From: Calendula officinalis
Taxonomy: Eukaryota; Streptophyta; Magnoliopsida; Asterales; Asteraceae
Assembly: GCA_963853835.1 (NCBI GenBank)
Contig: OY970824.1
Location: 70,132,372-70,196,371, forward strand
DNA: 64,000 nt
Direction of reading: 5' to 3'
Positions 1 through 11,164 of this stretch are shown one piece after another. The position numbers and the translations under genes are program-made. Under the pieces are notes generated by a model that was not told where the DNA came from, ran no database searches, and saw nothing but the letters and a program-made list of their open reading frames with translations. The first letter of the stretch is position 1; every line of letters starts with the position of its first letter.

Positions 1-290
1 CATGAGGCTTTTGAAATGTTCAAAGCCTATCAAAATGAAGTAGAAAATTAGCTAAGCAAGACTATCAAAGTAATTCACTCCCACCGAGGTGGTGACTATA
101 TGAGCAATGAGTTCTTGGATCATGTTACTAAACATGGGATTTTCTCACAATTGACTCTCTATACATCACAAAATAATAATCTATCGTGAGGCTGTATCAG
201 ATCTTGAATCCGACAAGTGGCATGAAGCCATAAGTGTAGAGATGCAATCCATGAAAGACAATTAAGTATGGGCTTTGATTAATCTACCAC
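1..290 (+). pseudogene. Ty1-copia polyprotein fragment (integrase and RT pieces)
   Basis: Translation of the first 180 bases gives an integrase-core-like stretch (HEAFEMFKAYQNEVEN, an in-frame stop, then IHSHRGGDYMSNEF). The copia integrase box normally has D in HSDRGGEY; here it reads H, so a catalytic acid is lost. A deletion joins it at about 190 to a piece typical of the start of the copia RT domain (WHEAISVEMQSMKDN, another stop, VWALINLP). Internal stops and the missing middle show a dead, internally deleted copy whose left part lies outside the window. Confidence 0.75.
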
Positions 291-300
291 CCATAAGCAA

Positions 301-910
301 GACGGTTAAATTAACTTTCATACCTAGTGTCACGAGTTACTGTAGAGTCACACATTCATACCGTTTGGTACCAAGTGTGATTAGTTAATAAAATTTGACA
401 TTATGAGCGACTTATTATTATGGAGATAATAATTATCATTACAATTTGTAGTTTAGTTATTGTGAATTTGTGATGGACAATAATTAAATAAGTTATAAAT
501 AATGGGTTCATTATTAATAGTTTATAATTAAAAGGGCGTTAATTGTAAATTTAACAAAACTAACTTAACTACAAATTAGGATAGGTTGTATCCTATTAAG
601 ATTAATGAAACTTTAATAGCCCTACCCAAAAACTCTTCCCTTCCCCGTTGTATTAGGCCTTTACCGAATTCTCAAGAAACCCTGTCTAGCTTTCGGTTTT
701 AGTCTCCGGTTTAGGGAAATCTAGCTAGCATCTAGTCTAAAAGGTGCAACATGTGTGGATACAAAAAGCAGTTTCGAACACAATTTACACATCTAGTTCT
801 TTAGATTCAAGTATACAAATTGTGTGAATCTTAATTTTAGTTTAATTATGTCTCATGGTTTTCACGAATGATCTAGTTCGAATTTAACACGGTTAGTTTT
901 CGTCCTATGT
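301..910. other. Non-coding, possibly retroelement-derived flank
   Basis: No gene is visible. The segment follows the copia fragment and contains a T/C-rich leader-like part around 600-720, which could be LTR or 3' sequence of the same element. No partner LTR or TG..CA boundary was found, so this remains a guess. Confidence 0.25.
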
Positions 911-1472
911 GTTTCAATCTAAGTTGCACGGAAACTCCATCTAGAGTGCCGCTCCCGTATCGGAAACCTTTGGGAAACCGATACTCCTAGGATACTTGCC
1001 CGAAACGTTTCTCAGTTGCCCGAAACGTTTCCCAGGTGCCGGAAATGTATCTGTGAAGTTTCTTCGGCGTTTCAAGAAACGTATCTGTGTTTTTTAAACA
1101 TTGTCATGGGCTTTTGATTCAATGGAAGATGTAAAGATGTGGGATGTAGGTGGAGATGCTTTTGATTTAATGGAAGATGTAGGGTTTTGGAGGTTGTTGA
1201 TCTGTCACTACATGAACCGGATTTAAAAAATGATTTGATTATTGATAATTAATTACATTTGAAAGATTTAGTATTTAACTATTTTTAGAGTTTATACACT
1301 TTACATCAATAATATATATTTGGAATTTCTTTAAAATATATTTTTTTTATATTTTATGTGCCGTATCTCTGCCATATCCGTATCTTGAATTTTTAAGTTT
1401 TGGCGTTTCCCGTATCCGTTCCGTATCCATTTCCCCATTGCGTATCCGTTTCGGTGCAACTTAGGTTTCAAT
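911..1472. mobile_element. Nonautonomous hAT element (546 bp) with 8-bp TSD
   Basis: The element spans 919-1464. Its ends are near-perfect inverted repeats: it starts ctaagttgcacggaaac and ends gtttcggtgcaacttag. It is flanked by identical 8-bp copies of gtttcaat (911-918 and 1465-1472), the duplication length of hAT transposases. Both subterminal zones are filled with degenerate cgtatccg/gaaacgtttc words, as expected of transposase-binding repeats. There is no coding capacity. Confidence 0.82.
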
Positions 1473-1664
1473 GTTTTTTATTTTATTTTTAAATTGCGTT
1501 GATTTTCCTACACTGAGTAATAAATCCAGTTGCCACATCCAAATATCATGTACAAGGTAATAAACTCGTCAATTGAACAACTAATAACCTCATCAACATT
1601 TCAACACTTCAATCCATTGATTTAATATAGCTTAAACCATATTTAACAGCCCAAAAATCACACA

Positions 1665-2100
1665 TGTCGCAAAGGGTGATTTCCAAATTTGGACCAAATG
1701 ACTTAAAATTTCCCCAAGATTAGACTTAAGTTTCAATTCTTCTCAAAATAGACCGTGCGACTACCCCCGCGAGCGTGCGACCGTGCAACTCCACTAGAAC
1801 GCCGCCACGTGTCCGAGTTAATGTTGTTCAACCTTGTTACTACTGTTCGTTAGTACTGCTCAAGCTTGTTACTACTGCCCTAATCCTTGTTACTACTACT
1901 CGTTAATACTGCTCAACCTAGTTAATACTGCTCGTTAGTACTGCTCACCACTTAGTGCTGCTCCGTTAGTGCTGCTCCCAGTTAGTACTGCTCAAGTCTC
2001 CCAGTCGCACGAGGTATTTTGGGAAGATTGAAGTCTATCAGTTTTAAATGGAAGTCTATCACGTTTTTTGGTCTAAATTGGTAATTAATTCTTTCGCAAA
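1665..2100. mobile_element. Long-TIR nonautonomous element (MULE-like, 418 bp)
   Basis: Positions 1674-2091 have inverted arms of roughly 85 bp with about 70% similarity: the left arm contains tttggaccaaatgactt and ends near accgtgcgac; the right arm, read on the other strand, contains tttagaccaaaaaacgt and ends near cctcgtgcgac. The flanks tgtcgcaaa (1665-1673) and tttcgcaaa (2092-2100) match at 8 of 9 positions, suiting the 9-bp TSD of Mutator-like elements. The centre is a minisatellite (separate entry). No protein is encoded. Confidence 0.55.
1845..1995 (+). repeat. Minisatellite built on gttagtactgctc / gttactactg
   Basis: About ten imperfect units of 12-19 bp (gttactactg, gttagtactgctca, gttaatactgctc) run through the middle of the long-TIR element. 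The word ttactactg recurs on the opposite strand in the solo LTR at 14278-14761. Confidence 0.7.
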
Positions 2101-2429
2101 TATAATAAAGCTAAATATCCAATATGTGTTAATTATATGATAATATCGCAAACGACATAAGGTAAATGGTCCATAAAATGTATATTCTTAATTTATAAAT
2201 TAAAAGTCTTATTAAAGTTAAGTACAAGTCAACAATCACGTACTGTTATAACATTTATTATCCATTAAATTATCAGACTTGGTACGTATAATATTAGTTG
2301 GTGGAAATATTTGTTCACTAGAATTTCATGAGCCAATGAAGTCTGGTCACATTGTTTTGTTTAAATAGCTTCACTGAGTTGTCAAAATTAAGGACATACG
2401 GTCTCATGCCAAGTTAAGATCATATTAAA
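2101..2429. other. AT-rich spacer without recognisable feature
   Basis: I see no coding frame, terminal repeat or tandem array here. Confidence 0.5.
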
Positions 2430-2738
2430 GTGTTTTATATCTTGCTACACTTTAGGTTTCATGCTTTTTAGGTAAAAGATTATAATAATGATTAAATTAG
2501 ATTAATTGAATAGTTAGTGTATAATGGGTCCCATACCTTTTGAATAAAATGAGGTTAATGATGTTTAAAAGTAAAAAGTAAGGGTAAATTAGCCATTTCA
2601 CTTTGTTAAAGTAGATAGTTAGTTGGTGTGGGTCCTACTATTTTTTTTGCCAAATAAGGTAATTTTTCAAAGTGTAACACTTATTTTGAATCACCCATAT
2701 AAGTAAAGTGTAACACTTATTTTGTATCGGAAGAAGTA
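2430..2738 (-). mobile_element. Stowaway-like MITE remnant
   Basis: The reverse complement closely follows the element at 36367-37112 over most of its length, including gggtgattcaaaataagtg, the taactatctactttaac block and ttactttttacttttaaac. The high-coordinate end is cttcttccgatacaaaataag next to a TA. The other terminus is eroded, so the left border is approximate. Confidence 0.5.
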
Positions 2739-2838
2739 TAATTTTGACATATATCTCAAAATTACTTTACTGGTTTAACATTTACCAAAAAAAACAAAAA
2801 GTATCCCTTTTAGCGTGGAAGAATTAACACCACTGTAA

Positions 2839-3321
2839 CATGGGTGCAGGGGCTGAACTAGAAATTTCCACCAGTTTCACAGCCCATATATTTCAACTTT
2901 TTCTTTTTAACCCTATATATTTCAAAAAAAAAATCTTTATAGCACCACAACGGTGCTACCACACCGTTGTGGTGCTATAAAGATTTTTTTTTGGAATATA
3001 TAGGGTTAAAAAGGAAAAAGTTGAAATATATGGGCTGTGAAAAAAAACCCTTGTAATATAGAGGCTAAGAAAGGAAAAAAAAGTTGATTTATAAAAATAA
3101 TAAGGCCAAGATTCGAACTCTAGACCTCCTCTATACATACACAAGGTGTTAGCCAGCTATGCTAGCTAACATACATGTATTATTATGCCTTTTCGGATAT
3201 ATATTAATGTATTCGAAATTCAATAACAAAAAAAAGTTCCGAAAATTTACCGTACCGAAATTTTTCGAGTAGTAGCACGTGCCACCGTGTGCTATATACT
3301 ACATCCGCCCCTGCATGGGTG
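2839..3321. mobile_element. Nonautonomous hAT element (467 bp) with exact 8-bp TSD
   Basis: The element at 2847-3313 starts caggggctga and ends tccgcccctg, the CAGGGGC-type terminus common in plant hAT elements. Both sides carry the exact octamer catgggtg (2839-2846, 3314-3321). Inside are a long hairpin (2878-3039) and a tRNA-related segment on the minus strand around 3105-3175 with a B-box-like gagttcgaatc, suggesting a SINE-derived piece. Confidence 0.85.
2878..3039. repeat. Near-perfect hairpin with ~78-bp arms and 6-nt loop
   Basis: The left arm starts cacagcccatatatttcaac and ends agcaccacaacggtg; the right arm is its reverse complement with only a few mismatches or length differences in the A/T run. 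The loop is ctacca (2956-2961). If transcribed it would form one long stem, a plausible source of small RNAs. Confidence 0.9.
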
Positions 3322-3339
3322 GCGTGGCGATGTGGTGTT

Positions 3340-3613
3340 GACAATGTTAAAGACAAATATAATAATAAAGATAAAATTATACTAAATTGGATAGTTAGTG
3401 GGTGATTAATCCCACAAAATTTGATTAAAGTAAGTTTAATGATGTTTAAAATTAAAAGTAAGGATAAATTAGTCACTACACTTTATTAAAGGAGATACTT
3501 AGTGGGTGTGAGATCTGTTACTTTTTACCAAATAAGGTAAGTTTTAAAGTGTATCACTTATTTTAAAACACTCCAAAATAGAAATGTATAATATATTTTG
3601 AAACGGGGAAGTA
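3340..3613 (-). mobile_element. Second Stowaway-like MITE remnant
   Basis: Shares the interior of the Stowaway-like family (gatagttagtgggtg, gtttaatgatgtttaaaa, accaaataaggtaa, atcacttattttaaaa) and ends gaaacggggaag next to a TA at 3612-3613. The left end is degraded, so the border is approximate. Confidence 0.45.
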
Positions 3614-3828
3614 TCAACTTTTCACCGTAAAAAAACCAATAAGCTAAGTCAAATACTACTTTTTAAAATTATTTTTCAAAACTAAAAATTTAATAAATAA
3701 TTTTAGCTTGAAGCATTTTTAGAGATAAACAACACTTGTCCAAAATTCAATTTTTAATGGTAAGTCCTTCGGAATAGTTTTGATTAAAATATAAGTTTAA
3801 TTTAGAGAGAAATATTTGATATAAAATA

Positions 3829-4095
3829 TACTCCCTCCGTCCCACAAAAAACTTTTCATTTCACTTAGGCACAAGATTTAAGGTGATAGTTAGTGGTGGG
3901 GTCATTGGTAATAATTTTGATTAAAATATAAGATTGGTTTGGAGAGAGAAAGATAATTAGTGGATAGTTAGTTGTGGTATCTTTAATAATAATAATATTT
4001 TAATATGTGGAGCCCATCAAATGTGAAATGAGAATTTTTTTGTGGGACAAAAATTTAGGATGAAATGAGAAGTTTTTTGTGGGACGTATGGAGTA
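3829..4095. mobile_element. Stowaway (Tc1/mariner) MITE, 263 bp, TA TSD
   Basis: The element at 3831-4093 starts ctccctccgtcccacaaaaa and ends with the reverse complement of ctccatacgtcccacaaaaa, giving about 30-bp terminal inverted repeats. It is flanked by TA on both sides (3829-3830, 4094-4095), the target site of Tc1/mariner elements. The CTCCCTCCGTCCC start is the usual Stowaway terminus in plants. Confidence 0.9.
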
Positions 4096-4289
4096 TTACT
4101 TTAAGTTATCTCTATCAAGTTTGATAAATAAGAACTTTAGAAAGGGATTATTTAGGCTTATATAAGCTTATAAGCCATAAGCACCCTTATATAAGCTTTC
4201 TCAAACACCCCCTTATACTTGATTTCTCATTTGCTCAATGAATAATCAAGAACATATACTTCAAATATATACAATTTATTAGTGATATA
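4096..4289. other. Spacer with degenerate palindromic remnant
   Basis: The part around 4150-4215 contains gcttatataagcttataagc-like self-complementary words, probably an eroded MITE. No gene. Confidence 0.3.
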
Positions 4290-4559
4290 TCGTCGGTTTG
4301 TTTTTTTTTTAACAACAAAAAAAAGGTTAGACGGAAATGAGCTTCGGCATTGCCATCACCCATTCCGACCAACCCCAATTTTATTAATATCTTCCACCAT
4401 GATATGTTACAAGATACATACTACTCCAACTTTACTACAAAATACAAATGACTATATTAAGCAACCAAAACCACCGAACACCTATAATTAAACATAAAGA
4501 CGGTTTTAAAAAAAAAATAAAAAAATCACCTAACACCTTTTTATTTCAATTCAGCCTTG

Positions 4560-7500
4560 TTAAATCGCTGCAGGATCTGAACACCATAAACTCCAATCTA
4601 AGCTACTCCACTTCACCTTTGTCCGATTTTTAAGCCAATAAAATGCTTGTGCTTGTGCTTGCATATTAATTGAGTGATATGCCCCTGTATTCTTGTTAAA
4701 TACGATTTCATTTCTAGCTTTCCAAATATGCCAAAGTACGGATATGAAAGCTGTGAGATATCTTTGTGCCTTTTCCTTTGACATATTAACCTGAATATGC
4801 CACTCAATCAATTGTTCGAACACCCTTATTTCTCCAATATCAATAGCCCACCACTTGCAAAATTCAATCCATATAGATCGAGTTTTCCGGCATTGCCAAA
4901 ATAAATGATCCTCATCTTCAATCTCTCTTTCACATAAGGAACACACCGCCGATTGTAGGATAATACCACGTTTTAGTAGATTAAAGCACGTGGGTAGCCG
5001 TTTATGATAAAATCTCCAGAAAAATATATTAACACTAATCGGGACAGCTTTAATCCACATGAATTTTACAGTGGAAGTTGGGCCAGAAATGGTACCTTCG
5101 ATAGCCGACCTTGCTGATGAAACGGTGAATATACCGTCGTTCTCGAAGACCCGTTTTGTGGTCATTAAGCCCGCCTCCGGATTAATCATGTGCTGAAACC
5201 ACGAATCAAGAGGGATGTTTAATTTATCGAGATGTGCTCGAAGTTTTACAATGTTATTCCAAACCCCCGAGATTTTACTAGCCGGAATATAAGGACTCGG
5301 AATGTCATGCAAGGCTACAATCACCTTCTTCCAAAGGGAATCATCCTCATTTTTCAATCTCCACCACCATTTTGCCAAAAGTGCAAGATTTTGAGCTTTG
5401 AGACTCGGTATATTCAAACCTCCCGATTCGATTGGTGTATGCATCTTTTCCCACTTTACCCAATGTATTTTCCGTTCTCATTTTTTGATCCCCAGAAAAT
5501 TTTTGACCGAAATGATTCTAATTTTTTTAGAATACTTTCCGGAACTTTAAACAATGAGAGGTAATAAATACCAAGAGCACAAAGAACGGATTTAATTAGG
5601 GTCAATATACCACCATAAGAAAGTGAAGATGATTTCCACGAAGATAGCTTTTTTTGAAATTTGTTTACGATTACGTCCCAATGTGATATTCTATGCATTG
5701 GAGCCCCAATAACTAGGCCTAAGTATTTAAACGGGGTGGACCCAATACCGCAATTTAGCAGAGAAGCAATTCGAACCACATCATAATCTGGCACTCCAAC
5801 TCCATAAATATTGCTTTTTGCCATGTTAACTTTTAACCCGGATGCTAAATGAAAGCAATTCAAAATTCGATTAAGGTTCCTCGCATTCATCTCGGACCAC
5901 TCACCAACAAATATAGTATCATCTGCGTACTGTAAATGAGATAACGGGGTGTCTACATTTGGAATGTTAATCCCATGAAAAATACCTTTTTCCGTTGCTT
6001 CGAGCATAGCAACATGAATGCTTTCCACCGCAATAATGAAAAGAAAAGGGGCCATCGGATCACCTTGCCTGAGGCCCCTACAAATATCAAATTCATCCGT
6101 GGGAGACCCGTTTAATAGCACCGATGCCCTAGCGGACGAAAGACAAGTTTGAATCCACCTTCTCCATTTTTCACCAAAACCCATTTGACTCAAAATTGAG
6201 TCAATAAAACCCCAACTGAGCGTGTCATAAGCCTTTTCAAAGTCCACTTTAAATATTAAAAGCTGTTTTTTCACTTTCTTGCACCAAGATATGACTTCAC
6301 TTAGAATAAGCGGGCCATCAAGAATATTCCGACCTCCAATAAATGCCGACTGTTCAACACTGATGATATCACCAATTACGAGTTTGAGACGGTTAGCCAG
6401 ACATTTGGCAATAATCTTGTAAAAACTTCCGATTAGACTGATAGGCCGAAAATCTGTTACTTCTAAAGGAATCTCGCATTTTGGTATAAGAGTAAAAAAT
6501 GATGCATTACATCCAAATTTTAGATCTCCCCCGTTTTCAAAGTGAGTCACGACATTCATTAGATCATCTTCAATAGTGCTCCAATATTTTTTATAGAATG
6601 CAAAAGTGAACCCGTCGGGCCCCGGTGCTTTTTCGACCCCACAATCCCATACTGCTTTTTTAACCTCCTCTCGGGAAAAGCTATATTTTATTTGGACTTT
6701 TTGGGTTAGCGAGAGGGTTTTAAATTTGTTACTGCTAAAAGTCGGTCTTGAGCATCTTGGTTCTGAAAAGATCTTCGAAAAATGGTTAAAGATGCCTTTC
6801 TTCATTGCGGTTGGGTCTTCAATCCAAATACCATTGAATGACAACCCGTGGATGAAGTTTTTCCGATTATTATGGTTTACAGTGCCCTGAAAAAATCTTG
6901 AGTTTTCATCTCCGTCTACACACCATTTCACCCTTGCTTTCTGTTTAATATCACGCACTTTGATTGCTTCTTTCTCCCGTATCTGGACATCGATATTCAT
7001 ACGATCTTGTTTTTCCTTTTCGTTGAGCCCTACCGATTTAGCTTTTGCATCGACTTCAGCTGCAATTTTTTGGAGATCGAACACAATATTATCTGAGTTT
7101 GAGGACCGCCATTTCTTTATCTCCATTTTAACCTGTTTCAGTTTCCTGCAAAATAACTGAATATGCGATGTGCAACCGGGAATGGGTAATGCCCAAGCCC
7201 GTTTAACAATCGACTCCAAGGAAGGATTAGCGGCCCAAGAATTAAAAAACTTAAAGTAAGTAGGCCCAAAATCAACGTTTAAAGAATTTAAAAATAAAGG
7301 ACAGTGATCACTATACCCTTTTGGCAAAATGTTTACGTTAGGATTCGACCAATGATCAAAAAAATTTGCCGACACCATTACTCTATCAAGGAGGCTTAGC
7401 TTCCCACTGTCCGGTGTGCTTCTTGAGTACCGTCTACCTCCCATCTTAATCTCGTGTATGCCGGCGTCATTTATAAATTTTTTAAATACCCTTGCACCTG

Positions 7501-7978
7501 CTGGCGAAAAAGATGAACCTGATCTTTCAGAACTTTTACGGACCTCGTTAAAGTCCCCGAATACCACCCAGACCCTGTTTGGATCTGCCAAAATTATCTG
7601 TGTTAATGAATTCCATAAGATTCTTTTCATGTTTAAGTCTTGTGGAGCATATACATTTACGAAGCCACACGGTATGTTAGAACCAATTAATTCCCCTCTA
7701 ATTATAAGGAAACTATCCCCGTTTATCGAATCACATTTTTTGAACCACGATGGGTCCCATATAGATACCAGACCACCCGACTTACCATTTGCGCTTGAGG
7801 ACTCGAATTCCATTCCGGATCTTCCCCAAAACGATCTTACCACCCTAATATCGATATTCCTTGACATTGTTTCTTGCATCCCTAAAATTTGAACTTTATT
7901 CCCCACCCTAATACCTTGAATCCACCTCTTTTTAAAGGTGCAATTTACACCTCTTATATTTATGGATAATAGCTTCAT
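4560..7978 (-). pseudogene. LINE ORF2: AP endonuclease + reverse transcriptase + zf-RVT (one frameshift)
   Basis: ORF2 makes the enzyme that nicks target DNA and copies the LINE RNA. From the ATG at 7978 the frame is open for 840 codons. The endonuclease occupies about residues 1-230, with the metal-binding Glu in MQET (E36), GDFNEV (141-146) and YSDHCP (222-227). The RT follows with APGPDGF, DFRPISLIG, GLRQGDP and the catalytic YADD at 684-687. A shift in a run of four A (plus positions 5468-5471) then gives an early stop at 5456; the neighbouring frame carries on through IHWVKWEK and 294 more residues containing the zf-RVT cysteine/histidine cluster (CSLCEREIEDEDHLFWQC), ending at 4560. Everything except that one step looks intact, so decay is recent or the shift is an assembly error. 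Confidence 0.92.
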
Positions 7979-8069
7979 TAAGAAACTGATTTGTAGCCTG
8001 CACCTTTGATGATATTCCTAATATCTTGACCGAAATCCTTCATTCCGAATCCAACCGCATCCCACACTT

Positions 8070-10030
8070 CTATCGTATTTTGGATTTCATCTGATGTTGA
8101 TATCGACCGGATGATACCTCGATGCGAATGATGTCTTTCTTCTTCCTACTTTTCAATTTGATTTTTCTCTTGTCACCCATTACGTTTCTAGACATCTTAC
8201 CAAATTTAAGCGGGCACGAGATCGTTCTAGCCGAAGAAGCTGTTGACGAACATGGTACGATCAGGTCAATCACCGGAATTTGGGGTTTTATCAAGTCGGG
8301 AATCTGGACTGATTCCTTCGCACTTGGCGAATTTAATTGAAGATCAGAAACCTGTGTATCTATTACTGGATCGGAATCATTTGATTCCTCCGGACGACTG
8401 TAGTCATTTAGCCCATAAGGGGAAAATGAGTCTTGGACTACATTGAGGTTAATTGGACTCTCCTGAAATTTGCTAGTTGGGCTAATGGAATTGAAACTAT
8501 TGGGCTCAATTAAGTCATTGTTGACAGATTCCGCATAATCATTTGCACCTTTTTTTTAGCCAAAGGATCTGGCCCCACCGAGTTGTGATAATTGCTATTA
8601 ACGGGATTATCATTTAACCCAATATTGGAAAATTCAGCCTCGAATGACTGACCACCCTTGATATTTATTTCATTTATAGGCTTGGGACCCACCGAAGTAT
8701 TGTTATTGTAATTAACGGTACCTTCTTTAAAATTTGTATTGGGAATATCATCCCCGTGCACGTGATTCCTTTCCCTATGCTCCTGCGATTTTTGAGCTTC
8801 CGAGTTGACATTCCCGCCACTATTGTTTTTGCCGGAAACCTGCACTTCTGGTACCCATTCCAGCAATCTATCTTCATAGATTTCACCTTCTTCTAAACCG
8901 TCATCGTCCTCCGGATTACTCTGATCGTCATCATCATCCATGTCTCCCCAATGTGATACAACGGCGGACCCGGGGACGAGTCTATTTGATTCGTGTTGGT
9001 CCTCCGTTAATCGAATAAGGAATTCCCTGCCATCAAAAACTACTTTCATAGTTTTATTAATCCATTCCATTTGTGTTGTTAGTACACCGATTCTTCCTAC
9101 ACCCAAGTTCGCATTATCTAGTGTGCATTCTTCCTTTGTGATAATTTCCCCTAGAGTCCTACCGATTATGTCGAATGTTTCAGTGCACCATCCATGCGCC
9201 GGAACTCCATAGATTAGTACCGAAGCAATTCTGTCCTTGATCATGACATTTGGAGTACACCTAGATAGATTATCGAACCATTGTTCCCATACTTTTGATG
9301 CATTCTTCCGGAAGCCCCATGCATCGTCTATTGATTCAAACTCTAGCATGGCTGTCAAACCCCCGAGATACCGGATTGTAATGTTACTACAACCATCGGC
9401 GTCCTTTAAATCTTGTAAATTCCAAAGGGTATTGAAGTTTTTAACCTTTCCGACTAAGTTGTATGCTAATCGGGTTCTCCTGTTCGGATCGGTGTCAATT
9501 ACTATCAACGGATCGGGGTCTCTTTTCTCTTTATTGCCTCCCGATACTGCATCTGCGAACGGAACGATGCTCCACCGAATGTTGGATTGTTCCCCACCGG
9601 TGGAGGGGGGAGGGGGTGGTTGTTGATGATAGTGTGAATGGTGAGCCTGTTTATGGACTCTATCAAATCTTGCTATGTTCACCGAGATGGCATTCCATCC
9701 TATCTTGATGTTTTGTAATCTTTGTTCGAACAGTAGAGGGTCATAGATCCCAACAAATCTGATAAAACCGAACCTTTTACCGGCCGTACTCCTCTTCTTT
9801 GCGATGTATACATCCACAAGTTCCCAGTGATTCTTGAATTCTCTCCAAAGAATTGATTCCGTTGTCTCATCGGCGAAATTCGTGACGAAGTATGACGTTG
9901 ATTTTTTCCTCTCTGATCTGTCTGGTTCGACAGCTACTCGTGGCCTTCTGTTCCTATGTTGTTCTCTTCTCCGGTCAACCATTTTCCATTCGCCGGCGTT
10001 ATTGTCTCTCCAACTTCCTCCGACTGCCAT
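8070..10030 (-). pseudogene. LINE ORF1: RRM-containing RNA-binding protein (one frameshift)
   Basis: ORF1 proteins of L1 elements coat the element RNA. The ATG is at 10030, 16 bp from the element end. An RRM fold is visible at residues 44-95, with RNP2-like YFVTNF (47-52) and RNP1-like KRFGFIRF (85-92). A proline/histidine stretch and an acidic patch (MDDDDDQSNPEDDDGLEEGE) follow. The first frame stops at 8510 after an eight-T run (plus strand 8550-8557); shifting by one base there restores an open frame to 8070 that ends in a very basic tail (KIKLKSRKKK), a likely nucleic-acid-binding or nuclear-localisation segment. No CCHC knuckle was seen. Confidence 0.85.
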
Positions 10031-10059
10031 CTCACACTGGCGAGTCTCGTCGGTTTGTT

Positions 10060-10225
10060 AATCAATAAAAAAAAATGATCTCAAATTGAACTTTAAATAC
10101 CAAAATTACATTGGCAATGATCATATTGTAGGCAACTTTGGGAAAATTTTCATTGATATTTAGTTATTTACGACGGCAACTATCAACTATAAAACTACCC
10201 ACATTGGTGACGAAACCCAGGTTGT
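10060..10225. other. Short non-coding spacer
   Basis: Target-site flank of the LINE; nothing recognisable. Confidence 0.5.
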
Positions 10226-10800
10226 TAGGGGTGAGTATGAGGCGGTTCAGAGTGTTTTTTTATAACTAAAATCAAACCCCGAATTGAAAACTTTGGTTTT
10301 TAATAATTGCAAAGAGTGTTTTCGATTTTTTTGGTTTTTCTCAATACATCGATTCGGGTTCGATTTCGGTTTTCTTTTCAGTTTTTTTTCCTTACAATAT
10401 ATCAATTTGTTAAGTTAAAAGTTATGATCCAATCAAAACTTCTAAATTTTAATTCATTTCGTATATAAATAAAACATACAAATAGTAAGTTTTTCTTATA
10501 ATATAAATATTAAATCATGTGAAAAACTCCATATGATATACTCAAATGTATTTTTTTAAATAAAACGTCAAATCAAATATATTAAAAAAATAAAGAATAT
10601 TTTTATAAAATTTGAAATATATATAATGGCGTGGCGGGACGGTTTTTTCGGTTCGGTTTTCATATGGACCCGAAAATTGCCCTAATCATTCGGTTTTCCA
10701 AAATCAAAACCGCTTACATCGGTTTTTCAAATGATTCGGTTTTTTTCGTTGCAACTTTTTCATTTTCGATTCGGTTTTTCGGTTTTTGTGCTCACCCCTA
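10226..10800. mobile_element. hAT-like nonautonomous element (575 bp)
   Basis: Starts taggggtgag and ends ctcaccccta, a 10-bp perfect inverted repeat; the interior is rich in the cggtttttcggtt type words seen also in the hAT element at 56345-56679, whose ends are nearly the same. The flanking octamers (caggttgt, ggtttggt) do not match cleanly, so the TSD has decayed or the border is off by a base or two. Confidence 0.6.
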
Positions 10801-11118
10801 GGTTTGGTTACCGTTCTCATCAGCAACACATTAGTTTTCTGTATCCAAACCAAACACATGATAAACTCTAACCAAATCTCCATAGTGGTGAACAAACCTT
10901 CAACCAAACCTTAGAATTAATTTTATTAATGTATTTACCGCTTACCATGCATAATATACAAACGACCAAACTTTTAATTTTGAGGGGATGGGACGCGTTG
11001 GCCCACTGGCTCGTCCAGGAGAAGGACGCATCTGATTACATGTATCTACATACGCATGACATCCTCCCTTTAATTTTTATAATTTTTTTATCTATATTTT
11101 TTATTGTTTTATTTTATT

Positions 11119-11164
<46 letters not shown>

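Larger units (their letters stand above)
4290..10059 (-). mobile_element. Nearly complete L1-type LINE (5.74 kb)
   Basis: The element occupies 4303-10046 on the minus strand, flanked by an identical 13-bp duplication tcgtcggtttgtt (4290-4302 and 10047-10059). Its 3' end adjoins a poly(T) run on the plus strand, the poly(A) tail of the element, as target-primed reverse transcription predicts. Order in the element: ORF1 (RRM protein, 10030 to 8070), a 91-bp gap, ORF2 (endonuclease, RT, C-terminal zinc-ribbon-like domain, 7978 to 4560), then a 3' UTR of about 250 bp. Only 16 bp precede ORF1, so the 5' UTR is very short or slightly truncated. Each ORF carries one homopolymer frameshift. No RNase H domain follows the RT, as in many plant L1 lineages. 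Confidence 0.93.

Noticed and set aside
2956..3476. Two minus-strand frames of 62 and 90 codons
   Set aside because: They cross the hAT hairpin and the border into the neighbouring MITE; composition reflects A/T runs.
10801..10900. Host gene exon next to the hAT-like element
   Set aside because: The 67-codon frame at 10704-10907 spans the element border and has no recognisable domain.
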